DNA of 64,000 nt, taken from positions 4,712,001 to 4,776,000 of the forward strand of contig NZ_CP022464.2 in assembly GCF_002234575.2 (NCBI RefSeq), given 5' to 3'. The first letter of the stretch is position 1, and each line of letters opens with the position of its first letter. The position numbers were made by a program, and so were the translations under genes. The DNA comes from Enterocloster bolteae (lineage in GTDB: Bacteria > Bacillota > Clostridia > Lachnospirales > Lachnospiraceae). Shown here piece by piece: positions 22,686-31,968 of this stretch. The notes below the pieces were generated by a model that saw only the letters and a program-made list of their open reading frames with translations, had not been told where the DNA came from and ran no database searches.

Positions 22686-25600
22686 TTAGCCCAGCAGGCC
22701 CCGCAGCTGTTCCATATTGATGGGCTTTGTCAGTACAGCGCCGAATCCTGCCCGCGCCGCCTCTGACCGCACTTCATCCTCACTGCTGGATGTAAACGCA
22801 AAGACAGGAATGGATCCGGCACTCTTTCTTTGGCTGCTGCGGATAGCTGCCGCTGCCTCAAAGCCGTCCATGACCGGCATGCGCAAATCCAGCAGGATGG
22901 CGTCATATGTGCCGTCCGGAGCATTGAGATATGCCTCCAGTGCCTGGTGTCCATTTTCCACCGCATCCACCTGCTGGCCGTCGGCCCGTATCAGCTCTGC
23001 TGCTATCTCCCGGTTAAGTTCATTGTCCTCCGCCAACAAAAGCCGCAGGCAGCGGCCCTCACGCCGCACCCGGCCAATCTCCTTTGCCAGGACCGCGAAG
23101 TCTATGGGCTTTGGAACAAAACCATTCATCCCTGCCTCAAGGGCTTCTCTGCGATCCTCCTCAAAGGCATTGGCTGTCAGGGCTATAATAGGGATGGACG
23201 CTGCCCGGGGATGGATGCTCTCCCGTATCCTGCGGGCCGCATCCAGTCCTCCCAGAACCGGCATCTGTAAATCCATGAGAATCACGTCATATGTATCCTC
23301 AGGTGCATCCAGAAAACGGGTGCATCCCTCTTCTCCGTTCCGGGCAGTATCCACCGCCGCTCCCATGAGTCCGGAGAGCATTTCCACTGCGATTTCCAGG
23401 TTGACCGCATTGTCCTCCACCACCAGCAAACGCACGCCTTTTAACTCCCCTGCCAGTCCGCCGGATATGCTCTCCCCCTGTCCCAGCATTCCGGTAATTT
23501 TCCGGTACAGGCTCATCCGGAACAGAGGCAGGCTGATTGTATATTTAAATCCCTTCTGCTTAATCTCCTCAAACAGCTCCTGCTCATCCGGTTTCAGTCC
23601 CAGAAGCCAAAGCGTATCCCCGCCTAAATCCCGCTTCAGCTGTTCTCCGGTTAAGGTCCGGTCAAAGCGGAGCATTTTATAGGGAAGAAATGCCATGGAG
23701 AAAGGACGGCCTGCCGCCCTCTTTTGGGCCGCCAGGGAAACAGCTGCCTGATAGTCTGTCTCCCAGGCAGCATCCACACCGATTTCCTCCAGCTTTTCCA
23801 CTGCATCCCTGCACTTTTCCTCACTTCCCGGCTCGCCGATGACCAGCATGGCGCAGCCTGCGGCCAGAGGCACATGGCGGCTGCTTAAACGGATGGAAAG
23901 CCCAATGGTAAAGGTGGTGCCCTTTTCCGGCTCGCTCTCCACCCGGATGGTGCCGCCCATCAGATCCACAATGCGCTTGGTAATGGCCATGCCCAGGCCG
24001 GTTCCCTGGATTCCCTGTTTATAAGAATTCTGGTCCCGTGAAAACATCTCGAAAATCCGGCCCATATATTCCCGGCTCATGCCCACGCCGGTATCGCTGA
24101 CCCGGAATACAAAGCTGGCAAATGAAGGATCCTGTGATGGTACCTCCGTGATATCCAGATAGATTTCCCCGTCCTTTGGCGTAAACTTCACCGCATTTCC
24201 CAGCACATTGGTAAGCACCTGCCCCAGGCGCACCGTATCGCCGCACAGCAATTCATGGGTAATGTTCCAGACATTGACGTCAAAATGCTGGCTACGCACG
24301 CCTGTCTGGGACTGGGTCACCGTAACCACGCCGGACAGCCATTCACCCAGTTCAAACTCTGTCTCTGCCAGCTGCATTTTGCCGGATTCTATTTTGGACA
24401 TGTCCAGCACATCGTTAATCAGTCCCAGCAGTAATTGGGAGGAATTAGCGATTTTCTGAAGGCATTCGGTCACCTTTTTGCTGTCCTCCGGTGAATATAG
24501 AGCCAGATTGGTCAGGCCGATTACCGCATTCAGGGGAGTACGGATATCATGGCTCATACTGGCCAGGAAAGTACTCTTTGCAGCATTGGCCCGTGCCTCG
24601 CTCTCCAGCGCCTCTTCCAGGCGCCTGCGGGACTGCTCCCGTTCCGTGATATCCTCCAGAGTCACAGTGATAAAGCGCTGGCTGCTGTCCTGTTCCGAAA
24701 TCAGATAGGCGTTAAGGGACAGCACGATATCCTTCTGGATGTCAGGCCGGGTAAAATGCAGCTTCAGGCTTCCGCTGGCACAATCTCCCTTGCGGACCCG
24801 GCTTATCAGGTCCAGGACCGCCTGGCGGTCGCTGCCGCTGATACAGCTTAAGAACTTATCTTCTATAGCATTTCCAAATGCATCCTCAATCCCCAGGACC
24901 TGTTCCGTGTTGCGGGACGCATACTCAATAGCACCGCTTTCACTGTCAGCAATGACAATCACATTGGGCACATAATGGGTCATCAGGGTGAAAATACGGT
25001 CGCGGCGAACAGCTTCCCTGGATGCGTTGGCGCGCACCACGAATACCAGCATAATTACAATCACCAGAAACATGCCCAGCATCAGCACAATGATAAACAT
25101 GGTCAGCTGGATGGTCTCCTGGTTAATCTGCGCCGCGTCCGCCGTAATGTGGTCATAGGAGACACAGGAAATGAAATCCCAGCCGGTCCGCGGGATGGGC
25201 GCATACACAAGCTCATAGCGGGAATCCCCAAAGTAAATCTCGGCGCTGCCGCCTTTATCGTCCCTGAAATCAGAGAGCACCCGTTCATATTCCGTGCCGC
25301 CCTGGGCGTCCGGCTTAAAGAATTCCGCATTCAGGGGATTTTCCTCAAAATATGTAAACAGATTCAGGGTCTCTCCCAGTTCCCGGTTCACATGGGTGCG
25401 GGAGAGAATCAGACCTGAGTCAGTGGTGATCATATAGGAAGCATTGTCCCCGAACGCAGTGGAATCATAAAGGGCCCGAAAGGATTCCTGGCTGTAAATT
25501 CCAATCAGTATGACAGAGCCCGCGCGGCAGGAGAATGCCACCACATCCTGCCCCGAAGCGCTGAACGGGTCTGAAATAAAGCTGATCGCCTCCCCGTCCG

Positions 25601-26054
25601 GGCTGTTCAGGCAGTCCACATAGGCCTGACTGGAATACAGGTTGATGGGTTTCACACTATCCCCCTGGCTGTAGACACCGCGGCCTGATTCATTCAGCAG
25701 TACGCAGTAATCGAACACAGACACTTTGTTAAAATCCCTGAGATAACTGCGGTCCCCGTTGCTGAGGCCGTCAATGGAGTCAAAACCATTTTCCTTCAGT
25801 TCTTCGGACATGCCGATTCCCAGCACGCGTATCTCATGCCGGCAATGGTCAAAACCTTCGGTTGTCTTGGAAATCAGGGTGCTGGTTGTCTCTTTCAGCG
25901 CAGAGATATTGGAATTGATGATGCGGTCGTAGATGTCCCTGCGGTATCCTTCCAGGAAATAAGATAATGATAAGTAAAAGACAATCGCAAGGGCGATACA
26001 GACTGTGATGGTTATCGGCAGAGAAAACTTATGTTTTTTTCGTATCTGTTTCAT
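22686..26054 (-). CDS. Membrane hybrid sensor histidine kinase with two receiver domains
   Basis: 1,122 residues. Membrane segments at about 12-34 and 317-342 enclose a Cache-like extracellular sensor. A PAS-like domain follows (about 355-470), then HisKA with His502 in 'SMSHDIRTPLNAV', and a HATPase domain (N box 'NVLGNAVKF' about 617, G1 'DTGVGM' about 654, G2 'GTGLGM' about 684). A degenerate receiver-like stretch (about 735-855) precedes two full receivers with phosphoacceptor Asp in 'VILMDLQMPVLGG' and 'AILLDLRMPVMDG'. No HPt domain or DNA-binding output is present, so a separate partner must carry the signal. Upstream of the solute-binding fusion gene, probably one operon. Confidence 0.93.
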   Translation of the reverse strand: MKQIRKKHKFSLPITITVCIALAIVFYLSLSYFLEGYRRDIYDRIINSNISALKETTSTLISKTTEGFDHCRHEIRVLGIGMSEELKENGFDSIDGLSNGDRSYLRDFNKVSVFDYCVLLNESGRGVYSQGDSVKPINLYSSQAYVDCLNSPDGEAISFISDPFSASGQDVVAFSCRAGSVILIGIYSQESFRALYDSTAFGDNASYMITTDSGLILSRTHVNRELGETLNLFTYFEENPLNAEFFKPDAQGGTEYERVLSDFRDDKGGSAEIYFGDSRYELVYAPIPRTGWDFISCVSYDHITADAAQINQETIQLTMFIIVLMLGMFLVIVIMLVFVVRANASREAVRRDRIFTLMTHYVPNVIVIADSESGAIEYASRNTEQVLGIEDAFGNAIEDKFLSCISGSDRQAVLDLISRVRKGDCASGSLKLHFTRPDIQKDIVLSLNAYLISEQDSSQRFITVTLEDITEREQSRRRLEEALESEARANAAKSTFLASMSHDIRTPLNAVIGLTNLALYSPEDSKKVTECLQKIANSSQLLLGLINDVLDMSKIESGKMQLAETEFELGEWLSGVVTVTQSQTGVRSQHFDVNVWNITHELLCGDTVRLGQVLTNVLGNAVKFTPKDGEIYLDITEVPSQDPSFASFVFRVSDTGVGMSREYMGRIFEMFSRDQNSYKQGIQGTGLGMAITKRIVDLMGGTIRVESEPEKGTTFTIGLSIRLSSRHVPLAAGCAMLVIGEPGSEEKCRDAVEKLEEIGVDAAWETDYQAAVSLAAQKRAAGRPFSMAFLPYKMLRFDRTLTGEQLKRDLGGDTLWLLGLKPDEQELFEEIKQKGFKYTISLPLFRMSLYRKITGMLGQGESISGGLAGELKGVRLLVVEDNAVNLEIAVEMLSGLMGAAVDTARNGEEGCTRFLDAPEDTYDVILMDLQMPVLGGLDAARRIRESIHPRAASIPIIALTANAFEEDRREALEAGMNGFVPKPIDFAVLAKEIGRVRREGRCLRLLLAEDNELNREIAAELIRADGQQVDAVENGHQALEAYLNAPDGTYDAILLDLRMPVMDGFEAAAAIRSSQRKSAGSIPVFAFTSSSEDEVRSEAARAGFGAVLTKPINMEQLRGLLG

Positions 26055-26190
26055 CTGCCGTACCTCGCTTTTCTGGAAACCATATAACTTTAAACAGCTT
26101 TGAATAATATTATATTATTTGGGAAGCTATTTGTCAATTTTACAAATACGCACAGTGCCGCCTGAATATATCTTTATCCTGCTTTAAATG

Positions 26191-26240
26191 AAACCGGACC
26201 CATGAAGAAGCAGCTTGTTCTTCATGGGTCCGGTTTTAAC
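26191..26240 (-). terminator. Terminator downstream of transketolase
   Basis: AAACCGGACCCATGAAGAA pairs with TTCTTCATGGGTCCGGTTT, an 19-bp perfect stem; both sides have T-rich flanks. It isolates the kinase operon from tkt. Confidence 0.88.
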
Positions 26241-26266
26241 TGCCATTGAGCAGCAGCTGTTTATGT

Positions 26267-28249
26267 CTACAGTGACTTCACGGCTGCCACAACGTTCTCA
26301 ACCGTAAATCCGAATTTCTTAAAGAGCTGTCCCGCTGGTGCGCTGGCGCCAAAGCCCTTCATGGTGACGGTGGTTCCGTCAAGGCCCACATACCTGCCCC
26401 ATCCGAAATCGCCCAGTGCCTCTACCGCCACTCTCTTGCGAACTGCCTTTGGAAGGACCTTCTCCTTGTAATCCTCAGGCTGCTCCTCGAACACGTCCAT
26501 GCTGGGCATGCTGACAACACGCACATCCACGCCCTCTTTTGCCAGTTCTGCCTTTGCACCCACTGCCAGCTCCACCTCGGAACCAGTGGCAATGATGATG
26601 GCATCCGGAACTTCCTTTGCGGAATCTTCCAGTATATAGGCTCCCTTTAATGCCTCCTTGCTGGATCCGGCCAGCTGTGGCAGGTTCTGTCTTGTGAGTA
26701 CCAGAGCCGTAGGAGTCTTTTTGGAAGATACGGCGCTGTACCATGCAGCAGCTGTCTCCGTGGCATCCGCCGGACGGTATACATGGAAGTTAGGCATGGC
26801 GCGCAGCATAGCCAGCTGCTCGATGGGCTCATGGGTTGGTCCGTCCTCGCCCACGCCGATGCTGTCATGGGTAAATACAAAGGTAAGGGGCACACCCATA
26901 AGAGCGGACAGCCTTGCCATCGGCTTTGTATAATCGCTGAACACAAAGAAGGTGGACACAAATGCCCGCAGGCCGCCGTGAAGCATAAGACCGTTTCCGA
27001 TAGCGGACATGGCCAGCTCGCGGACGCCGAAATGCAGGTTGCGTCCGGCATAGTTATCCTTGGAGAAGTCCCCCATATCAGCCATATAGGTCTTAGTGGA
27101 CGGAGCCAGGTCTGCTGCTCCTCCAATCAGGTTCGGCATCAGGTTCTTAAGTTTCTGAAGCTGCTTGCCGGACAGGCTTCTGGTAGCATCCGGCTTGTCC
27201 TCAAATGCCCAGTAGTCTTCACTGTCATAAACATCATTAGCCAGATTGGGATTATAGAATTTATCCCATAATTCCTTCATCTCCGGATATTTCCCGCAGT
27301 ATTCCGCAAATAATGCGTTCCATTTTTCCTCTGTCTCAGCGCCTCTCTCAGCGTATGCCTTATAATTGGCATATACTTCATCCGGTACATAGAAAGGCTC
27401 CATAGACGGCCAGTTCAGGAATTCCTTCATGGCTTTTACATTGTCATCTCCCAGAGGCTCGCCGTGAGCGCTGGCCTTGCCCTGCTTAGCGGGACAGCCG
27501 TAGCCAATCTGGGTCTTTACGGTGATGAAAGACGGACGTGCGGTATCTGCCTTTGCCTCCTCGATGGCCTTGCCGATGGCATCCAGATCATTTCCGTCCT
27601 CAACGGTAATCAGCTGGAATCCAAAGGCTTCCATGCGCTTCTGCACGTTCTCTGTAAATGCAATATCTGTGCTTCCCTCGATGGAAATACGGTTGGAATC
27701 ATAAAATACAATAAGCTTGCCCAGTCCCAGGGTACCTGCCAGTGAGAACGCCTCGGAGGAAATGCCCTCCATCATGCAGCCGTCGCCGCCCAGCACATAG
27801 GTATAATGGTCAACAACCGGATATCCGTCCTTGTTGAATACAGCTGCCAGATGTGACTCGGCCATAGCCATGCCGACTGCCATGCCCATGCCTGCGCCCA
27901 GAGGGCCTGTGGTGGCCTCAACGCCTACTGTATGGCCATACTCCGGATGTCCCGGTGTCAGAGAATCCATCTGGCGGAAATTCATCATATCTTCTTTTGT
28001 AAGGCCGTAGCCGAAAAGATGAAGCAGGGAATACAGCAGTGTGGAGCCATGGCCTCCTGAAAGGATAAAACGGTCCCTGTTCTCCCATCCCGGATTCTTA
28101 GGATTATGGTTCATATGTTTTGCCCACAGCTCAAAGGACATGGCTGCGGCTCCCAAAGGAAGACCTGGGTGGCCTGATTTGGCTTTCTGTACAGCATCTG
28201 CTGCCAGAACGCGGATTGCATTGACTGACATGGTATCAATCTGATTCAT
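26267..28249 (-). CDS. tkt: Transketolase
   Basis: Thiamine diphosphate enzyme of the pentose phosphate pathway. The start at 28,249 (Met-Asn-Gln-Ile-Asp-Thr) has GGAGGG 5 bases upstream; 660 residues, normal full length. The ThDP motif 'GGDGCMMEGISSEAFSLAG' (about 153-171) and 'SGHPGLPLGAA' (about 25-35) are present, along with the pyrimidine domain 'FSDYTKPMARLSALM' (about 430) and 'THDSIGVGEDGPTHEP' (about 454-469). A single-gene unit between two terminators. Confidence 0.96.
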   Translation of the reverse strand: MNQIDTMSVNAIRVLAADAVQKAKSGHPGLPLGAAAMSFELWAKHMNHNPKNPGWENRDRFILSGGHGSTLLYSLLHLFGYGLTKEDMMNFRQMDSLTPGHPEYGHTVGVEATTGPLGAGMGMAVGMAMAESHLAAVFNKDGYPVVDHYTYVLGGDGCMMEGISSEAFSLAGTLGLGKLIVFYDSNRISIEGSTDIAFTENVQKRMEAFGFQLITVEDGNDLDAIGKAIEEAKADTARPSFITVKTQIGYGCPAKQGKASAHGEPLGDDNVKAMKEFLNWPSMEPFYVPDEVYANYKAYAERGAETEEKWNALFAEYCGKYPEMKELWDKFYNPNLANDVYDSEDYWAFEDKPDATRSLSGKQLQKLKNLMPNLIGGAADLAPSTKTYMADMGDFSKDNYAGRNLHFGVRELAMSAIGNGLMLHGGLRAFVSTFFVFSDYTKPMARLSALMGVPLTFVFTHDSIGVGEDGPTHEPIEQLAMLRAMPNFHVYRPADATETAAAWYSAVSSKKTPTALVLTRQNLPQLAGSSKEALKGAYILEDSAKEVPDAIIIATGSEVELAVGAKAELAKEGVDVRVVSMPSMDVFEEQPEDYKEKVLPKAVRKRVAVEALGDFGWGRYVGLDGTTVTMKGFGASAPAGQLFKKFGFTVENVVAAVKSL

Positions 28250-28321
28250 AGTTCCCTCCATTCCGGTGCCCCCGAGGGGGCCCACGCATCATAGATGTTA
28301 TTTTTTTACCAACTGCCCTTT

Positions 28322-28350
28322 ATTATACCAATTCCATCCATGCAGGGCAA
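28322..28350 (-). promoter_or_regulatory. Transketolase promoter
   Basis: On the minus strand -35 TTGCCC (28,350-28,345) and -10 TATAAT (28,327-28,322), spacing 17. The leader then contains a strong GCCCCC/GGGGGC hairpin (about 28,266-28,281) just upstream of the ribosome-binding site. Confidence 0.8.
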
Positions 28351-28401
28351 TACTTTTTCTCGCAAAAATCAGTGCAACATTTTGCGGTTCTTTGCGTTAT
28401 T

Positions 28402-28429
28402 TTGCAAATTTAAAAACAATTGTTATAAA
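28402..28429 (+). promoter_or_regulatory. Probable promoter of the Gld-type ABC operon
   Basis: TTGCAA (28,402-28,407) and TATAAA (28,424-28,429) at 16-base spacing in an AT-rich region; TATAAT at 28,435 is an alternative -10. Confidence 0.45.
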
Positions 28430-28521
28430 AAGATTATAATTTAAACACATTTTCATCACATTTTAATTTTAAAACTGTTTGGTGTATATGTTTATAAAAA
28501 ACTGACAGGAGGACACAATCA

Positions 28522-29619
28522 GTGATTGAAGTAAAAAATCTTGTAAAAGATTACGGCGGCCATCTGGCAGTGGACCATTTAAGCTTCCGGGTGGAAGACG
28601 GCCAGATATACGGCTTCCTGGGCCCTAACGGAGCCGGGAAGTCCACTACCATGAACATCATGACCGGTTATCTGGGCGCCACAGAGGGCCAGGTCATCAT
28701 AGACGGCCACGACATACTGGAAGAGCCTGAAGCCGCAAAAAAACGCATCGGGTATCTGCCGGAAATTCCGCCTCTGTATATGGATATGACCGTGGATGAG
28801 TACCTGGAATTTGCGGCCTGCCTTAAAAAGCTGCCGAAAGCAGGGCAGAAGGACGCTATACAGGAAGTGATGGAACTGGTTAAGATTACGGATGTCAGAA
28901 AACGGCTGATCCGAAATCTGTCCAAGGGTTACCGCCAGAGGGTGGGTATGGCCCAGGCTATTTTAGGGAAGCCCTCTGTTATCATCCTGGATGAACCCAC
29001 TGTGGGACTGGACCCGAAACAAATCATTGAGATACGGGATATGATAAAGGGGTTGGGCAAACAGCATACCGTCATCCTGAGCTCCCACATCCTGTCCGAG
29101 GTAAGCGCTGTCTGCGACCATATCATGATTATTGCCCACGGAAAGCTGATTGCCAGCGATACTCCTGAAAACCTGGAACAACGTTTAAAAGGCGCCGCGG
29201 GCCTGGAGCTGACGGTAAAAGGCAGCGAGGAAACGGTAATGCCTGTGCTGGAGGAAATTCACGGTCTGTCCATAGAGCGTATAGGGGCCGGAGGCGAGGC
29301 AGGCACCTGTGTGGTGAATCTGCAGTTTGGAGGGGATGAAGATAGCAGTGTTTCGGGGAGCGGTATTGGTTCCGGCGGCGGCATTGCTCCCGGCGGCGGC
29401 ATTGCTCCCGGCGGCATTGCTTCCGGCGCTAAGACAGATATCCGCGAAACCATTTTTTACGCCCTGGCCAATCATCGACTTCCCATCCTGTCCATGGCTC
29501 CCTCCAAGGCATCCCTTGAAGAAATATTCCTGGAGCTGACAGAGGACTCCCCGAAATTGCGGGAGGACAGAGGCGTCACAGACCCCACAGACCCATCAAA
29601 GGAGGAGGATTCCCAATGA
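28522..29619 (+). CDS. ABC exporter ATPase (GldA-like)
   Basis: 365 residues, GTG start with AGGAGG 8 bases upstream. Walker A 'GPNGAGKST' (about 36-44), signature 'LSKGYRQRVGMAQAIL' (about 133-148), Walker B 'VIILDEPTVGLDP' (about 153-165) and the H-loop 'LSSHILSE' are all present. Between the ATPase core and the C-terminus is a Gly/Ile/Ala/Pro-rich insert (about 275-305) produced by short tandem DNA repeats, absent from typical GldA. It is coupled by an ATGA overlap to the permease gene. Substrate unknown; related systems in Bacteroidetes serve gliding, but Firmicutes members are uncharacterised. Confidence 0.92.
   Translation: MIEVKNLVKDYGGHLAVDHLSFRVEDGQIYGFLGPNGAGKSTTMNIMTGYLGATEGQVIIDGHDILEEPEAAKKRIGYLPEIPPLYMDMTVDEYLEFAACLKKLPKAGQKDAIQEVMELVKITDVRKRLIRNLSKGYRQRVGMAQAILGKPSVIILDEPTVGLDPKQIIEIRDMIKGLGKQHTVILSSHILSEVSAVCDHIMIIAHGKLIASDTPENLEQRLKGAAGLELTVKGSEETVMPVLEEIHGLSIERIGAGGEAGTCVVNLQFGGDEDSSVSGSGIGSGGGIAPGGGIAPGGIASGAKTDIRETIFYALANHRLPILSMAPSKASLEEIFLELTEDSPKLREDRGVTDPTDPSKEEDSQ
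29366..29431 (+). repeat. In-gene tandem repeat encoding Gly-Gly-Ile-Ala-Pro units
   Basis: Copies of GGCGGCATTGCTCCC, in units of 15-18 bases, encode a flexible Gly-rich linker in the ABC ATPase gene. Confidence 0.75.
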
Positions 29620-30482
29620 GAGCTATCTATAAGCGGGAGCTGAAATCCTATTTCTGCTCCATGACAGGCTATGTTTTCATTGCTTTCATGACCATGTTCA
29701 TGGGCATTTATTTCATGGTTTACAATATGATTAACGGTTACCCCTATTTTTCTTATACACTTAATTCCATCCTGATGATACTTATGATTGCGGTGCCGAT
29801 TCTGACCATGCGCAGCATGTCGGATGAACACAGGGCGCGGACAGACCAGCTGCTTCTCACCTCCCCTGTGTCCGTATGGGGCATTGTTATGGGAAAATTT
29901 CTTTCCATGGTCACTATTTTGGCTGTCCCCATGGCCATTGCCTGCCTCTGTCCCCTTATCATCCGAAGCGCCGGCACCGCTTATCTGACCGAGGACTATG
30001 CATCTATACTGGCCTTCTTCCTTTTGGGATGTGTGTATATTGCCATTGGGCTTTTCATCTCCTCCCTTACGGAAAGCCAGCTCATAGCCGCTGCAGGGAC
30101 CTTCGGCATACTGCTGCTCAGCATCCTCTGGCCAGGGCTTTTAAACTTTATACCGGCTGCCGCATCAGGTTCCCTGGTCGGTTTCCTTATCCTGTGGACC
30201 CTGGTGTGTTTTATCCTATACCGGCTGACCGGCCATATCCCCCTTTCCCTTGGACTGGAAGCAGCCGGAGCGGCAGTCCTTATAGGAACCTTTTTCGTAA
30301 AGCAGAGCATATTTGAACGGGCTCTGACCGGACTTCTGGGAAAAATCGTACTGACAGACGTATTTGACGGCATTGTCAGCAGCCATATGCTGGATGTCAG
30401 CGGTCTTGTCTATTATCTGAGTGTGGCCGGTATATTGTTGTTCCTGACGGTCCAGTCAATCGAGAAAAGAAGATGGAGTTGA
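29616..30482 (+). CDS. ABC-2 type permease (GldF-like)
   Basis: 288 residues with six predicted membrane helices (about 15-40, 55-80, 95-125, 135-160, 170-195, 205-225, with a final helix near 265-283). 'MRAIYKRELKSYFCSMTGYVFIAF' is the usual cytoplasmic N-terminus entering helix 1. The start overlaps the ATPase stop by 4 bases. It forms the channel subunit of the exporter with the ATPase before it and the GldG-like subunit after it. Confidence 0.9.
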   Translation: MRAIYKRELKSYFCSMTGYVFIAFMTMFMGIYFMVYNMINGYPYFSYTLNSILMILMIAVPILTMRSMSDEHRARTDQLLLTSPVSVWGIVMGKFLSMVTILAVPMAIACLCPLIIRSAGTAYLTEDYASILAFFLLGCVYIAIGLFISSLTESQLIAAAGTFGILLLSILWPGLLNFIPAAASGSLVGFLILWTLVCFILYRLTGHIPLSLGLEAAGAAVLIGTFFVKQSIFERALTGLLGKIVLTDVFDGIVSSHMLDVSGLVYYLSVAGILLFLTVQSIEKRRWS

Positions 30483-30487
30483 ATCAT

Positions 30488-31879
30488 ATGACCAGAAAAT
30501 GTAAAAAAGGCAGCTATATGGCACTGTTCACCCTTGTGGTCATTGCCGCTGTCATTGTACTCAACCTGATAGTGGGAAAGCTTTCTGCCAAATACCTGAA
30601 ACATGACTTAAGTTCCAACAAAATCCTTACCCTGGGTGATACAACCAGGGACATCCTGGCACAGCTGGACAGAGACGTTACCATCCATATTGTGGCCGAT
30701 CCCAACTCAGTGGATGAGAGGATTACATCCTTTGTGAATCTGTATAAGGACCTTTCCCCGCATATTTCGGTGGAAGCCAATGACCCTGTGCTTCACCCGG
30801 ATGTACTTGCTTCCCTGGACACAGAGCCCGGCAATCTGATTGTATCCTGCGAGTCCACCGGAAAAAAAACATCCATTTCATTTGACGATATCATCCAGTT
30901 TGACCCCATGGTTTACTACCAGTACGGGCAAATCAAGGAAACCGCCTTTGACGGTGAAGGACAGATTACCAGCGCCATCCGCTATGTCACAAGCGATACA
31001 GCGGCGACCGTATATACCCTGGCCGGACACGGGGAAACCGCCCTCTCGTCAGCCGTCTCAGATGCCATGGATAAATCCGGCATGAATGCAGCCGATCTGA
31101 ATCTGCTCACCCAGGGAGCCGTTCCCCAGGACTGCAGCCTTCTCATCATGAACGCACCTGTCAAGGATATCTCCGCGGATGAAAAAGAAACTCTGACCGA
31201 TTACCTGAAAAACGGCGGCCGCATGCTGCTCCTTGCCGGCTGTACCCAGGATACATTGTCCAATCTGACAGATTTCATTTCCCAGTACGGAATGGACCTG
31301 AAAAATGGATTTGTGGCCGACCCGGCTCCCCAGCATTACTACAACAATAATCCCTTTAACGTAATTCCGGATTACGACTTTGCCAGCAGCCTTCTCTCAG
31401 GAATTGATTCCTCCGCAGCGGCCCTTCTGGTCCAGCCTGCGGGTATGACCATACAGGAAAATCCTTCGGAGGACATTGCGGTCCAGCCCTTCCTGACTAC
31501 CTCTGATTCTGCATTTTTAGTGGATCCTGCCACGCAGGAAAAGACGCAGGGCACTTATGTGCTGGGAGCTGTGGCCACGGAGACTGTAAACGAGGAAGAA
31601 GGCACATCCTCCATGCTTACCGTCATCACAGCGCCAAGCATGATTGATGATTCCATCCTGTCACGTTTCCCCAGCATCACCAACCTGACTCTGTTCATGA
31701 ACGCCGCGGCCAGCGGACTGCCCGGAGTCACACCGCTGTCCATCCCCAGCAAAAGTCTGGATATTACCTATAATATGGTAACATCCGCCGGATTGTGGAG
31801 TGCGCTGTTTATTATCGTGATTCCTGTCATTTTCCTGATTGCAGGCTTTGTGATCTGGCTGAAGCGCCGGAAGCTATAA
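30488..31879 (+). CDS. GldG-like ABC transporter auxiliary subunit
   Basis: 463 residues; the start at 30,488 (Met-Thr-Arg-Lys-Cys) has GGAG 8 bases upstream, 5 bases after the permease stop. One N-terminal membrane helix (about 12-33), a large extracellular domain of the 'ABC-type uncharacterised transport system' family (about 35-425, with 'VYTLAGHGETALS' about 178), and a C-terminal helix (about 433-456) followed by a basic tail. This domain order is typical of GldG. It probably stabilises or gates the exporter. Confidence 0.85.
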   Translation: MTRKCKKGSYMALFTLVVIAAVIVLNLIVGKLSAKYLKHDLSSNKILTLGDTTRDILAQLDRDVTIHIVADPNSVDERITSFVNLYKDLSPHISVEANDPVLHPDVLASLDTEPGNLIVSCESTGKKTSISFDDIIQFDPMVYYQYGQIKETAFDGEGQITSAIRYVTSDTAATVYTLAGHGETALSSAVSDAMDKSGMNAADLNLLTQGAVPQDCSLLIMNAPVKDISADEKETLTDYLKNGGRMLLLAGCTQDTLSNLTDFISQYGMDLKNGFVADPAPQHYYNNNPFNVIPDYDFASSLLSGIDSSAAALLVQPAGMTIQENPSEDIAVQPFLTTSDSAFLVDPATQEKTQGTYVLGAVATETVNEEEGTSSMLTVITAPSMIDDSILSRFPSITNLTLFMNAAASGLPGVTPLSIPSKSLDITYNMVTSAGLWSALFIIVIPVIFLIAGFVIWLKRRKL

Positions 31880-31905
31880 ATCACGTTTATACGCATCACA
31901 TATAA

Positions 31906-31955
31906 CATGTATCGCACGTAAGTGACCGGAATACGGTCACTTACGTGCTCATAAA
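31906..31955 (+). repeat. Dispersed hairpin element, copy B (upstream of the DUF4340 gene)
   Basis: ATGTATCGCACG, then the perfect hairpin GTAAGTGACCG/CGGTCACTTAC, then GTGCTCATAA directly before AAAGGAGG. Outer sequences are the same as in copy A. Confidence 0.75.
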
Positions 31956-31968
31956 AAGGAGGTTAAAC

